A program made the translations under genes and the position numbers. 29,948 nucleotides of DNA from Pinguiococcus pyrenoidosus (Eukaryota > Sar > Pinguiophyceae > Pinguiochrysidales > Pinguiochrysidaceae). Under the pieces are notes generated by a model that saw nothing but the letters and a program-made list of their open reading frames with translations, made no database searches and was not told the origin of the DNA. Numbering within the stretch: position 1 is the stretch's first letter; every line of letters starts with the position of its first letter. Below are positions 9,132-18,703 of this stretch, one piece after another. The stretch covers positions 1-29,948 of the forward strand of contig JAAMXY010001510.1 of NCBI GenBank assembly GCA_019677205.1. The letters run 5' to 3'.

Positions 9132-10220
9132 ATGAGACTCGGCCGGGAACTTCTGGTGATCAACTTCCTCTCATCTAGCCTGCTGCGATGTAGACACTCG
9201 CATCGGTTCGGAGGGCAGCTCTTCCAGTCCCTACACAGCGCGCGCGGATCGTCCGTCTCCGCGGCCTCCGGTGAACCGCTGGAAAGCCTTGTGGATCGCG
9301 CCGTGGAGCTGTCGCAGCGCTTCGGATGGGACGATTACGCGGGCCTCCTCGATGTGGATCCGGCACTGGCACCAAGAGATGCTTGGCGGGCATGGATCCA
9401 GCGCTCCGCCCCCGTTGTCTACGACGACGGGGCCTTCCGCGTGCAGTCGACGGGAGCGGAGATACAGGTCAGCTTCGACGCGCTGATGAAGAGGGCGAAG
9501 AGGCCTTTCGACGAAGCTGTGGTAAAGGCGTGCTTGGGATCCAAACGCCTCCGTAGAGATGCCGCCGAGGGCGTGGTGGTGTGGGACTTGACCGCCGGGC
9601 TGGGACGCGACAGCTACCTGCTTGCTGCCGCGGGATGCCGTTGCCGACTGCAGGAGCGAGAGCCGGCCGTTGCCCTGATGCTGGCGGACGCGGTCGCGAG
9701 AGAGCAGGACGACCGGCCGGATGGACCGGCGTCAAGGCTTTGGCCCGTGCTCGCAGATGCCACGCGCCTGAGCGCTTCTTCACTGCCTCCGGATGGGCAG
9801 GCGGATTGGCCGGACGTTCTGTTCATTGACCCCATGTTTCCAGTGCCTGGTGGCTCAGACGAGGCTTCGCCGGATAAGACGATAGAGACAGAGAAGAAGA
9901 AGAAGAAGAAGCACACTGCCATGGCAAAGAAGGATATGCAAGGCTTGCGGGATCTTACGTCCGCGGCGGATCTCCGCGAGCAGGAGCGGCTGTTTCGACA
10001 CGTGTACAGATTTGCCGCGTCCGCCGTTTCCAATTCTACCGGCGAAGAGAGAGCTGCTGACCAGAGAGTTGCTGGTGGCATCAAGATCGTGGTGAAAAGG
10101 CACAAAAACTCGCCGCTCATCATCCCGAAGGAGGTGCTGGCGCCGTCCAGTCAACTGCGCCTGTCGACCAATCGGTTCGATGGCTATTTCTTGTCGCCAG
10201 GTGGCCTGAAGGTGCTGTGA
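9132..10220 (+). CDS. RsmJ-type rRNA (guanine-N2) methyltransferase, probably organellar
   Basis: Single-exon gene, 362 aa. In bacteria RsmJ methylates G1516 of 16S rRNA at N2 using S-adenosylmethionine. Visible family motifs are the SAM-binding DLTAGLGRDSYLLAAAG (from residue 152), ERE at the next strand, the catalytic-type IDPMFP (Asp233), a Lys-rich segment ending AKKDM that corresponds to the bacterial KSALVKKEM segment, VVKRHKNSP, and the C-terminal NRFDGYF. The first 50 or so residues (MRLGRELLVINF...) precede the catalytic region, are rich in Arg, Ser and Leu and lack acidic residues after Glu6. They look like a mitochondrial or plastid presequence. The open frame extends upstream of 9132, but that part is the GA-rich tract and starts at a different ATG. 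The Lys run 9893-9910 expands a loop. A gene of bacterial or organellar ancestry is the simplest reading. Confidence 0.85.
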   Translation: MRLGRELLVINFLSSSLLRCRHSHRFGGQLFQSLHSARGSSVSAASGEPLESLVDRAVELSQRFGWDDYAGLLDVDPALAPRDAWRAWIQRSAPVVYDDGAFRVQSTGAEIQVSFDALMKRAKRPFDEAVVKACLGSKRLRRDAAEGVVVWDLTAGLGRDSYLLAAAGCRCRLQEREPAVALMLADAVAREQDDRPDGPASRLWPVLADATRLSASSLPPDGQADWPDVLFIDPMFPVPGGSDEASPDKTIETEKKKKKKHTAMAKKDMQGLRDLTSAADLREQERLFRHVYRFAASAVSNSTGEERAADQRVAGGIKIVVKRHKNSPLIIPKEVLAPSSQLRLSTNRFDGYFLSPGGLKVL

Positions 10221-10361
10221 CAGCTTGCTCTGTGAGTCGGGTTGCTGGTGCCGTAGCCCCGCCCCGGCCAGTCGATTTGTGAATAGGCTGGTAGACAACA
10301 AACTCAAAGCTCACGGAGGCAAACCAAAAGAAAACGCCTCCTCAGAAACTTGCCCTCGGCT

Positions 10362-11223
10362 CTACACGTTGTGTTTTGAAAGGTCCAGCTCATTGGAGGA
10401 TTGCGCGTTGTAGTTCCGGAAGACGACGTGTGTCGCGCAGAGGAGGCCGCCGACGCTCGCTGCCCAGAATATCATCATCGGGATGAGGAAAGCGGCTAGC
10501 AAGATGCTCACAAGCAGCACAAAGCCGGTAGCTCTCCCTCTCGGAATGCGACGGTTGTTGATGACGATGGCATCCCCGCTGTCATACAGTTTCTGCGAGG
10601 AAGGGTCCACGTCAGCATCAGTTCCCGCCGTAGGGCCTACGCACGACCTAGAACCTTGAAATCTTTCGTACCGTGATGGAGAGGTAGATCAAGCAGATGC
10701 AGATCAGGCACAAGAAATACAGGGGCTCCTTGATCACGCTGTACAAGCTCGAGAGCAGGAAGACGGTCAGGTAGTTGGAGCGGAAGAGAAAGGAGTTGCT
10801 CCTGAGGCGACGGAAGAGTTCTTGTCGGGTCTCCGGCACCGAGAAGGGTTTCTCCTCGTCGAACCCAAAGAAGATGCCCATGCTCTTCGCCGAGTTCAGC
10901 AAGCGCGTTGCGTAGGTGCTCCCGGCCACAACGTTTCTCATGGATGGAGGCAAAGCGCCCTGCGACGTAGCAAAGTTAGAAAGGACGAAGGCTGCCTTGA
11001 TGGCTCCGGCCGATCTTTGGGTGGGACGTACCATGAACCCGAGGGCTTCCGAGTCCGCTTGATCTTCCGTTCTCGCGCGCCGACGCGCCGTGACGCTCGG
11101 GTCTTCCTCCGCACGTATGGCCACGTCGACGTACGCGGGCTTGCTGGCGTCGCGAGAGCCCTTGAGCAGCTCGTCGAGCCCGGCTTCCGCGTGCAGATCC
11201 GACGTTGGTGGGCCGGAAGACAT
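10362..11223 (-). CDS. PRA1-family (prenylated Rab acceptor) membrane protein
   Basis: Two exons are inferred, 11223-10672 and 10592-10362, with a 79-nt intron (GTACGA..CGCAG, phase 0), giving 260 aa. PRA1 proteins sit in ER/Golgi/endosomal membranes, bind prenylated Rab GTPases and help deliver them to membranes. The diagnostic segment is RRLRSNSFLFRSNYLTVF, followed by a long hydrophobic block to the exon end (about 150-184) and a second hydrophobic block (about 205-241) in exon 2. The about 130-residue N-terminus is hydrophilic, longer than in typical PRA1 proteins, and has no recognisable domain. The start ATG at 11223 is the first good one. Convergent with the RsmJ-like gene across 141 nt. 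Confidence 0.8.
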
Positions 11224-12357
11224 TCTTCACGTCGAACGGAATATCCAGCCAACGCTCGGGCGTCACAGGCGAACTCTCTCAAGCGCTGCGCGCGACGCAC
11301 CTCGACGTCGCGCAGGCTTGGCTCGAGGAGACGGGGAAGGGGAGGGGCAGGTCCTGCGGCTACGGAGACAGACGACCAATTCTTCAGGCCGGACCAACGG
11401 ACGCCAGCGTGGGCGAAGCGCTTATTAAGCCATGTAATTGACCAACAAGGTTAAAAGGCTTTTATCGTTTCTTCATAAAATAAACAATATACTGATCAAG
11501 TACCTCAAATTAACAGATGGGGGATGCTTTGTTTCGATTTGCCTGAGTTGATGCCGGGAGGTCCGGAGATGCCAGGGCCATTCAACCCCGTTCCTTTCAT
11601 TTCGACTCCTGCACACATCGTGGCAACGAGTCGACTTCTGCCTTGTGCGATTGGAGCCGAAGAACCGCGCGGGATTTCACAATCGAAGTCTCTAGCTAGG
11701 GACTCCCCAAGCCCCAAGTTGCTTCCGCCCCCCTCGCTCCTCTCTTGGCTGTAGCTACGCATCATCAAGATCCACCAAAAGCAAGCAAGAAGAGCCGCCC
11801 GAGCGAAGCAAAGCAAAGTCACTCAAAAGTCGAGGACTGCGAGAAGAAGTGAGCGATCAAGTCAAGTCAACAACAAATCCGTTCTCCTCAGTGTCCTCCC
11901 CGCCCCCAGCGCCGCCGCTCTCGCCTTCGTCAATTTACCAAGTACCTTCCTCGCCTCCTGCATTTCTTGTAGCAAGTGGCACCAGTCACCACGCGCCTCC
12001 CCCGAGCCCCGAGCCCCGAGAGCTCGTCGGTCTGGGCCCTGGATCTTGATCCATGGATCGGCCCAGCCACCAGCCAGAATCCCGAACCCCTGAACTATGA
12101 ACCTGGGCAAGACCAAACCAAGGCGACGTATAGTCCAGGAGCGAACCGGAACAGCGCTGCCACCCCCCGCCGGCCCCGGATTGGCTCTCGGAGCCTCGCG
12201 GTTCCGCTCCATGCCGCTGGCCATCAGCCGCTGTACAGCAGCGCCGGCAAGCCGGCTTCAACCATTCAACCGGAAACCTGGTTAAGAAACGAAGGCAGAA
12301 CGTAGCGACTTGCCACCCTTTCCCTGTGGCAGGGAGCCAGCGCCGGCCGAGTTCAGC
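11224..12357. promoter_or_regulatory. Divergent intergenic region, PRA1 / four-pass protein
   Basis: More than 1.1 kb with no supportable gene. It holds an AT-rich island at about 11440-11520, runs of AAGC/AAGCA-like motifs around 11775-11820, and a C-rich, Pro-coding stretch around 11890-12010. Short frames on both strands here have low-complexity products and no family motif. Presumably it contains both promoters and 5' UTRs. Confidence 0.4.
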
Positions 12358-13338
12358 ATGGCGGCCACGGGTGTCTGCGGCAAACTGGGCGGCTTGAGGC
12401 GCTCTCTAGCGCGTCTGAAGGACGCCAAGGTCCGCGCTACGGTGGCCTTCGGCGTGTTGCTGGTGCTGTGGGTGGCCCATGTGGATCTTCTCATCATCTC
12501 GTTTCTCCCGGCGTCGCGAGGCCGTCTGTTCTGGACGGCGCGCCACGACGAGTGCAGCGCCTTGCCCGTCGCGGGACAGGTGTACACCAGTGAGAACGTC
12601 AGCGTGAGCACCAGCTTCTTCTCGTACGAGGCGTGCCTCGTCGCGGAGGACGGCCTGGGCAACACGCACCACACCTGCACCGGTTACTTCCACGAGAATG
12701 AGCAGGGTTCTCGGCCTCAGGTGCTGGCGGCCGCCAGCGAGGCGATCATCACCGCGCAAGTCGCGGGCGGCGTGGTGATGCTCTGCAGCCTGTACCAGGC
12801 CTCCAAGGTGGCGTCGGCGCTGTACGAGTGGATGCGCGCCGGGAACTTCGCAGGCGGCGAGCTGGAGCGGCTGTCCCGCAGCCTGCTGCGCGTGTCCGCC
12901 GCCATTGCTGCGTTCGCCATGCTGGTGGCGCTGGTCACGATGAAAGGCGACCACATGGTGCACGAGTACGACCTGCTGGAGAACATGGACTGCATGCTGA
13001 CCCGTCGGGAGGGCGGCTTCTGCTCCTTCCTCTACGTGGCGGTGGCCGTCAGCAGCTTGCTGGTGTGTTTCCTGCTGAGGGCGTTGCAAGAGCTGGGGAG
13101 GGCCAATCGGATCATCGCGCAACCGGTGGTAGACGGCGTGGCGGGGCCGCCAGAGTGCGCCAGCATCAGCATCACCGACGTGGTGTTTGCCAGGGCGCTG
13201 GTGGTGGCGCCTTCAGACACATCGTCGGCGTCGTCGTTCTCGTCGTCAGACTCGCCAGGCTCCACCCTGCTTCTTCCGTCCATCGAGCTGGCGTCGCGGG
13301 GGTCGACGCAGCTCGGGGAAATGGAGGAGAACGTCTGA
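12358..13338 (+). CDS. Orphan four-pass membrane protein
   Basis: Single exon, 326 aa from ATG 12358 (MAATGVCGKL). Hydrophobic segments at about 27-50, 126-147, 177-195 and 221-241 predict four membrane spans. The loop between spans 1 and 2 (about 51-125) has three cysteines (66, 93, 107) and an N-glycosylation sequon at Asn80. The loop between spans 3 and 4 has Cys212, and Cys222 sits at the start of span 4. This suggests disulphides on the non-cytosolic face with both termini in the cytosol. The last 75 or so residues are hydrophilic and end in a Ser-rich tail. The topology resembles claudin or tetraspanin-type proteins, but I see neither the claudin W-GLW-C-C motif nor the tetraspanin CCG, so no family is assigned. 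A second in-frame ATG 48 nt upstream gives a Pro-rich leader and is less likely. Confidence 0.7.
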   Translation: MAATGVCGKLGGLRRSLARLKDAKVRATVAFGVLLVLWVAHVDLLIISFLPASRGRLFWTARHDECSALPVAGQVYTSENVSVSTSFFSYEACLVAEDGLGNTHHTCTGYFHENEQGSRPQVLAAASEAIITAQVAGGVVMLCSLYQASKVASALYEWMRAGNFAGGELERLSRSLLRVSAAIAAFAMLVALVTMKGDHMVHEYDLLENMDCMLTRREGGFCSFLYVAVAVSSLLVCFLLRALQELGRANRIIAQPVVDGVAGPPECASISITDVVFARALVVAPSDTSSASSFSSSDSPGSTLLLPSIELASRGSTQLGEMEENV

Positions 13339-14198
13339 GATGTGCGACAGCGCAAGCAGCCCCTCCGCTACATTTTCCGACGCGAGTCGCGCCTTTGGTC
13401 TTCGGCGTTGGCCGCCGCAAGCCTCGTTTGCCTGCGGACGCCAGATCTACTGCATGTACATCGAGTTCGAGGAGCAGGATATTTATGCGTCACAGTGCTC
13501 CGCTCTGGCTCTCCTCCGTATTCCTGATCCTGTTGGTAAGCTTGGAGGATCCACAGCGCTCACGACTTCAGCTGTGGCCCTGTTGAGGCTTCCTTTAGAG
13601 CGCTCAGCTTGCGGACATCGGCAAGGGAGAAGAGAAGATGATTCTGAAGCTTGCTCGTGCGTGCGTCACCGGGTCTTCCTTTTCACATCGACGTTTTCCT
13701 TCACATCGACTTGCGGGCTCGACGCAGCCCCAAAGAGACACTAGCAGCTCCATGACTCGCGCGACACGACAAGCGGAGGCAGACAGACTTGCGACGCTCA
13801 AGGCGCCCAAGCAGTGGCCGAGGTGTCCATCCCAGGCAGCTCTCGAAGGTCTCGAAATCCGCCAAACCAGAAACTCCCGTAGGAAAGGAGAACGCACCGC
13901 AACGCAACGCAAGACAACGCATCGCAACGCCTCAAGGATCCGCGAATCAGATGCAGCCGCGCAATAATTCCACGTCAATGTCCGTCTGTCCCGCTCGGTT
14001 TCCCGCCAAATCTTTCCGTTGGTAGCGCCCGGAAGATCCGCATTCACTGCTTCAGACTTCGCTGCCAGCCCTCCGCAACCGAGCTCGGAGCGCCACCACT
14101 GCGCTCCCTGGCGCGCGCGCTCTCCGCCGCGACTCGCGCTGTGCGTTGGTGGAGGAAACTGGATAAGGTTCTGCGGCGCGCGAAGCATTGGGGCGCTG
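13339..14198. other. Gap between the four-pass gene and the Mlh3-like gene
   Basis: About 860 nt between two plus-strand genes. It must include the 3' end of the first and the promoter of the second. There is a CAACG/GCAACGCA-type short repeat at about 13895-13930. I searched it for MutL ATPase motifs that could belong to the Mlh3-like gene and found none. A 261-codon minus-strand frame crosses it but looks accidental. Confidence 0.45.
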
Positions 14199-15111
14199 AT
14201 GATTCGCAAGCGATTCACTATGGAAGACGCGGAGGCGGACGGCGACGACTTTCGATCGACGCGGAAGCCGAGGCAGCGGCAGAAGTCCAATGTGACGCGA
14301 GTGCTCCGATCCGTGTCTCGCGACGATGTGGCGTCGTGTGCGTTCATCGGGCAGTTCAACAAGCAGTTTCTGCTCGCTCTGTCGTCCATCGACCCAGAGA
14401 ATCCCGTGGTGCTCTGCGTGGATCAGGTGCTTGTGCGTCTTCTCTTGCTTTGTCTGCGCTGAGCGTCTCACCACTCTCGCTGCCTCGCAGCATGCGGCGG
14501 ATGAGCGATGCCGACTGGAGTTTCTGCAGCGCGCTCTTGCGTCGCGTGACCCGTCCGTGCTGTCCAAAGTGCGGAAGACGAGCAGTGCCGCTGTCTTGAG
14601 AGTGGCGCGTTCACGGGTTGCCAGCGTGGAAGCGTTCTACAACGTCCTGCGGTACTGGCACTTTGAGCTCGAGCCACAGGCCAAATGCGCCAACGTCTTC
14701 CTCGTCCGGTCGGTGCCAGTCGTCTGCGGAGTGGAGCTCGGAACCAAGGAGCTGCAGGACTTCATCGACGTGCTGCACGAATGCGGTCGGACGTTGACGC
14801 CAGAGCGACAGCGCCCTCCGTGTGTGGATCGCATCCTCGCGTATCGTGCATGTCGGAGTGCCATCATGTTCAACACGGCGCTTGCTTCTGAAGATTCGGT
14901 GGCGCTGCTGGAGAAGCTGCGGACGACGAACTACCCGTTCATCTGCGCACACGGACGGCCCTCTTGCGTGCCTATCATAGCGCTCCCGAAGGCGGTGGCA
15001 AGGGAAGGTCCGCATCGATGCACCGTAGAGAGCATCGTGAAAGCGAGAAACACGGAGACGACATGGGCGCTGCGCCTGGGCAGCGGCCCAAAGAAATCGA
15101 AGGCGGTATGA
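14199..15111 (+). CDS. Stand-alone MutL/Mlh3-type C-terminal endonuclease domain
   Basis: Two exons are inferred, 14199-14426 and 14491-15111, with a 64-nt intron (CAG|GTGCTT..CTCGCAG, phase 0), giving 282 aa (275 from the ATG at 14220). Joining the exons makes the metal-dependent endonuclease motif DQHA(X)2E(X)4E intact (Asp75 to Glu86; the junction falls exactly at DQ|HA). Other MutL C-terminal motifs are GQFNKQF (51-57), ACRSAI (196-201) and CAHGRP (228-233). The block AIMFN..L..E....L...L....PFICAHGRP is close to Mlh3/Pms-type nicking subunits, which act with Mlh1 in meiotic recombination and mismatch repair. The usual N-terminal GHKL ATPase domain (about 330 aa) is missing. The first 45 or so residues are basic and unstructured. 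It could be a natural endonuclease-only protein, or the ATPase could be encoded elsewhere. Confidence 0.8.
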
Positions 15112-15198
15112 TAGCCAGCAGCACACCATATCTACATTCTCGTCGTTCTTTGTACAACTTGACTCGAGCACTGCCACCTCCTGCAGAGGTTCAAAGGT

Positions 15199-17027
15199 TC
15201 ACGTGGGCGTTTGCTGGCGCATGATGATCTCCATCAGCAGCTCAGGCTCGTCCTTGAGCTCCTGAAAGTGTCTCGTGCGCTTGACGTCCTCGAGATTCGC
15301 GAGAATGTACTCTAACACGATTTCTCTCAATCTCAGGGCGTTGTGACGGTGAGCCGCCATGAATATTCCAATCACGTTCTCCACGGTTATAGACTGGGAG
15401 AAGAGGGACATTGTGAGGCGGTCGTTTCTGCTGCGAGCGGCGGCGGCAGCGCCACCGCGTACCTGACGTATGATGCCTTCGCAGATTCCCTTGAGCCTCT
15501 CAAGAAGGTACTGCTCGGCTGCGATCAGCAACGGCGTTGCACTCTCTGCGGTGAGGTCTTCCACCTGGTCTGTGTACAAGTACTCGAGCAACTTCAGGAA
15601 CGTGTCATGGCGAATGTCGTGGATGACGATTTCCTCAGAGCTGGCCTCGCGCATCTCGCCGTACAGCATGGCGCGAAAGTGCTCGCAACGCGCGGCGAGA
15701 TGAGCGCGGGTAGCATAGATTGGAATGCCATCCACGATGAACGTCACGTCGCTGAACATCTGGTTGTTCACCAGACTGCGCATCTCGCTCAGGAATGCGG
15801 ATGGCGCGATCGAGAGGTGCTGGAAGCGATACTCGTAGAAGTCGTTCAGGACCTCCTTGCCATTGTACCCTCCAAAGATGTACAGCGAATTGCGGTGCAC
15901 TTGCGCAACCAGCGACGATCGGCCGGAGGGCACGTCGCCCTCCAGCAGCATGGGCGTCCACGTTTGCGTCTCGAGGTCATACTCATGCATGTCGTTGAGC
16001 CGCTCGGAGCCATTGTAGCCCCCGAAGGTGAAGAATTTCCCGCCATAGACCGCACAGGCGTGAAAGTATCGCTGCGTCGGTGGCTCGCCCAAGCAGGGGA
16101 GCCGCGACCACTCATAGCTTACCAAGTCGCAGCGGAAGAGATCATTCATGCGCTGCACACCATCGTACCCACCAAACACGTAGACGTAGCTGTCGACGGA
16201 GTACCTTTGCGAAGCGGTTGGGGGAGGGAGAAGAGAAGAGAGAACGTAAGACAGCTCATCTCACTTCTCGGGGCGGTAGCATGGTGCACCCACCAAGCTG
16301 GACATGATCGCGCCGTCGGAATCGCGCCGTCGGCACATATCTTCTCCCACTTCTGCGTGCGAAAGTCGAAGCGATGCATGTCGTTGAGCCACTGCTGGCC
16401 GTCGTAGCCTCCGAAGATCAGGAATCCGTCCTTGTAGATTGCGGACACATTGCCAAAGCGAGCCGCCGGAGGGTCATTCACGGGCTTCACTCGACACCAG
16501 GTCTGGCTCCCGAGGTCGAACTCATAGAAGTCATTGAGCCACGACGAGCCGTTGTATCCGCCAAAGAGGTACAGCTTGCCCTGGTACTCCACGACACCGT
16601 TGTTCTCTCTCATGCCAGGGCCTTCGCCTCGCGTCTCGATGCGGTTCCACATGCGCATTGCGAAGTCGAACTTGCAGAGATGCAACCAAACCAGGATGTC
16701 AGCGACGCCTTCTCCTTTCCCGTTTGCCAGTCCAAAGGTCACGCTGGATGTGGTGGCTACCTCGTAGAAGTCATTCAATCTGCCATTGCCGCCATAGCCT
16801 CCGAACATGTACAGTTTCCCGTCGACGACTGCTGACGCCGCGCCAGAGCGAGGGCCCGGGGGGTCACCTGCGATTCGGATGGCGTTATGCAAGTGGTCCA
16901 TTCTTGAAATTTTTGCCCACGCCAATGCAAAGGCCTCACCCATCACATGCCCTTTCCGCCAGAAGTTGACCTGCTCCGGCGTATAGGTCGCTCGTGGCAC
17001 CGGCGGCCCAGCAGCTGCGTGCGCCAT
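15199..17027 (-). CDS. Kelch-repeat BTB/BACK protein (LZTR1-like layout)
   Basis: Three exons are inferred: 17027-16761, 16670-16294 and 16204-15199. The introns are 90 nt (phase 0) and 89 nt (phase 2), giving 549 aa. Six kelch repeats fill residues about 60-345, each with an FGGY(D/N/G)G turn and an LND(F/M)(Y/H)-type strand; the first junction rebuilds YE|FDFAMRMWN and the second SCPAW|YSVDSYVYVFGG. A BTB domain follows (about 353-458, FSDVTFIVDGIPIYATRAHL) and then a BACK-like helical region to the end. BTB-kelch proteins are usually CUL3 ubiquitin-ligase adaptors, with the kelch propeller binding the substrate. Here the kelch repeats come first, as in LZTR1, not after the BTB as in KLHL proteins. 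A Gly-Ala-rich loop (RGGAAAAARS) sits between BTB and BACK. Convergent with the Mlh3-like gene across 87 nt. Confidence 0.88.
16307..16333. repeat. 14-nt tandem duplication near a splice donor
   Basis: The 13-mer ATCGCGCCGTCGG occurs twice with one base between. It lies inside kelch exon 2, 13 nt before its inferred donor at 16293. The 14-nt period is not a multiple of three, so gain or loss of a unit would shift the frame. Confidence 0.8.
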
Positions 17028-17906
17028 GTTGGGTCGGTGGCGGCGAAGCAACGCAACGGATGCCGCGCCGACTTGCGCAATCTAGGCAGCACCAGCAACC
17101 GAGGAGCCCGAAGCGCTTCTGGTGAAAGCTGGTCTCCGCAACGCGCGAAGGCGGCTGAGAAAGCCCTTCTCGTTGCCTGAATCTCCCGGAACTGCCCAAG
17201 CAAGAGCTTCGGCTCTTGGTCCACAGACTTTGGAGCCTACGGCCAGAACCAAGCGCGCCGGGGCTGATATCCTGTGAAGGCGATGGCACAAGCTTTGGGG
17301 ACTCTCGTATGCCCCACAGGCGACGAGAGGCCGCGCCTTCTAACGCCGTAAACGTCTCCCACATCGAACGCCGAATGAGAGACAGAGTTGCGGGAGAGGG
17401 ACAGAGACGTGGGGAGATGGGAATGGTCATCACAAGACAAAGTCTCTGACCGGTCAGATCTTCCTACTTGAGTATCTGTCCGGAGGAGGCAGGGGCCCCA
17501 TTGTTCAGCGCCTTCGTGGATAAGATTTCTTCCAATGAAATCAACGAGATTGAGCCGTGACATAGATTGACGAATGATGTTGGCGATGACGCAAGTACAC
17601 AACGGCCTTGGGTTAAGTCCGCAGCTGAGGACCGATCAAACATTATAAATATGCATTCTGAAGATTTCTAGGACCGTTTACTTTTGCGCTGCACACGCCA
17701 ATAAGCGCGACAGTTGCGAAATTCCGTACCGCTTTATCCATGCATATTACGTCCCGATAAAAGCAAAACCGTGAACTTTCAGATGCAGCTTAATGGTTTC
17801 TGAAATTCGAAACGCTTTTCACAAATCTCGGAAAGACGCGTTCCAAAAAGCGTGACTTCAGACGCGCGGGAGGGGCGCGCGGTGGTGTCATGCCGTCTGC
17901 AGCGCC
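17028..17906. promoter_or_regulatory. Divergent promoter region, kelch-BTB / longin-roadblock
   Basis: About 880 nt between two divergent starts. GC-rich near both genes, with an AT-rich patch at about 17640-17800 that includes TATAAAT at 17644-17650. Short frames at either end have no family signal. Confidence 0.4.
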
Positions 17907-17910
17907 ATGA
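17890..17910 (+). promoter_or_regulatory. Six-codon upstream ORF overlapping the longin start (ATGA)
   Basis: An upstream ATG opens a frame of six codons (MPSAAP) whose TGA stop overlaps the main start codon as ATGA. If transcription begins upstream of 17890, translation of the main frame would need leaky scanning or termination-reinitiation. Confidence 0.4.
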
Positions 17911-18653
17911 TTCGCAACGTGTTGATGATGGCCACGAGTGGCCTGGTGCTGTTCTCGCAGGAGTTCGTGAACGCAGTGGCGCAGCCACGCCTCATGGGCT
18001 CCCTGCTCACCACCATGGTGGAGTTCAGCGCCATGGCCGCCGGGATGCCCATCAGCTACATCGAGTTGGGCGGAGTGAGCGTGACGATCGTGCTGCACGA
18101 GGCGGCGAAGGTGTTTTGCGCGCTTTTCCACGACCGTGAGGACGGACCCACCTTCGGACGCCTCATCTGCACGGAGATGCTGTACCGCTTCATCGATCGC
18201 TTCAGCTCGGAGATCGGCAGCCCGGGCCACAACCTGAAAGACTTCCACGACTATCACCGGGAGATCGCGGATGCCATCCGCAATGCGGTGAACCCAGTTT
18301 TGGCCAAAGTCCAGGCGCAGAGGGGCGTAATTCTGGCGCTTCTCATCACGGAGGACGCGGAGGTGCATCCGCAGACCGACGTGGACAAGATCGGCGTGCT
18401 GGCGAACTTGCAACCCCTGCTGAGCTCCGCGACCGACATTTTGGCGCATCACGACGACAGCTGCCTCCATCTGGCGCTGGAGGGCTCGTCGCATTCTCGC
18501 ATTCTGCTTTGGCGCATTGATCGGGCGGTCCTGGTGGTCAGCGTGTCCAAGCAGGTGAACAGTGTGAAGTACCGGGCGGCCGTAGAGGAGGCGCGCGATA
18601 TGCTGGAGAAAGTGGTGTATCTGGTGTCCAACCTGCACCTGGTGACAAGATAG
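17907..18653 (+). CDS. Small longin-like plus roadblock-like protein
   Basis: Single exon, 248 aa. Residues about 1-100 have a longin-type pattern: a first strand IRNVLMMATSGLVLFSQEF, a strand with ISYIELGGVSVTIVLHE, a strand VFCALFHDRED, then a long helix. After a linker, residues about 138-245 resemble a Roadblock/LC7 unit: GVILALLITEDAEV, a helix with LANLQPLLSSATDIL, strands HLALEGSSHSRILLWRID and AVLVVSV, and a final helix EEARDMLEKVVYL. Both folds act in small-GTPase regulation and membrane trafficking (longins in SNAREs, TRAPP, Mon1/Ccz1; roadblocks in Ragulator and MglB). The match is by secondary-structure pattern only, so the family is tentative. No membrane anchor or signal peptide. 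The start at 17907 is followed by Met7 and Met8, which are alternatives. Ends 50 nt from the convergent GT8 gene. Confidence 0.55.
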   Translation: MIRNVLMMATSGLVLFSQEFVNAVAQPRLMGSLLTTMVEFSAMAAGMPISYIELGGVSVTIVLHEAAKVFCALFHDREDGPTFGRLICTEMLYRFIDRFSSEIGSPGHNLKDFHDYHREIADAIRNAVNPVLAKVQAQRGVILALLITEDAEVHPQTDVDKIGVLANLQPLLSSATDILAHHDDSCLHLALEGSSHSRILLWRIDRAVLVVSVSKQVNSVKYRAAVEEARDMLEKVVYLVSNLHLVTR

Positions 18654-18703
18654 TGCACGTGTGACACCACCAAAGAAGAAAAGAAGAAGGCCAAGGCGCA
18701 GAA

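Noticed and set aside
13604-14389. 261-codon minus-strand open frame between the four-pass and Mlh3-like genes
   Set aside because: It overlaps the Mlh3-like first exon, crosses short repeats, begins in no clear promoter context and shows no domain or compositional sign of a real protein.
15343-16407. 354-codon plus-strand open frame opposite the kelch-BTB gene
   Set aside because: It lies antisense to kelch repeats and BTB with clear family motifs, crosses an intron of that gene, and its product has no recognisable pattern. Long antisense frames are common in GC-rich coding DNA.
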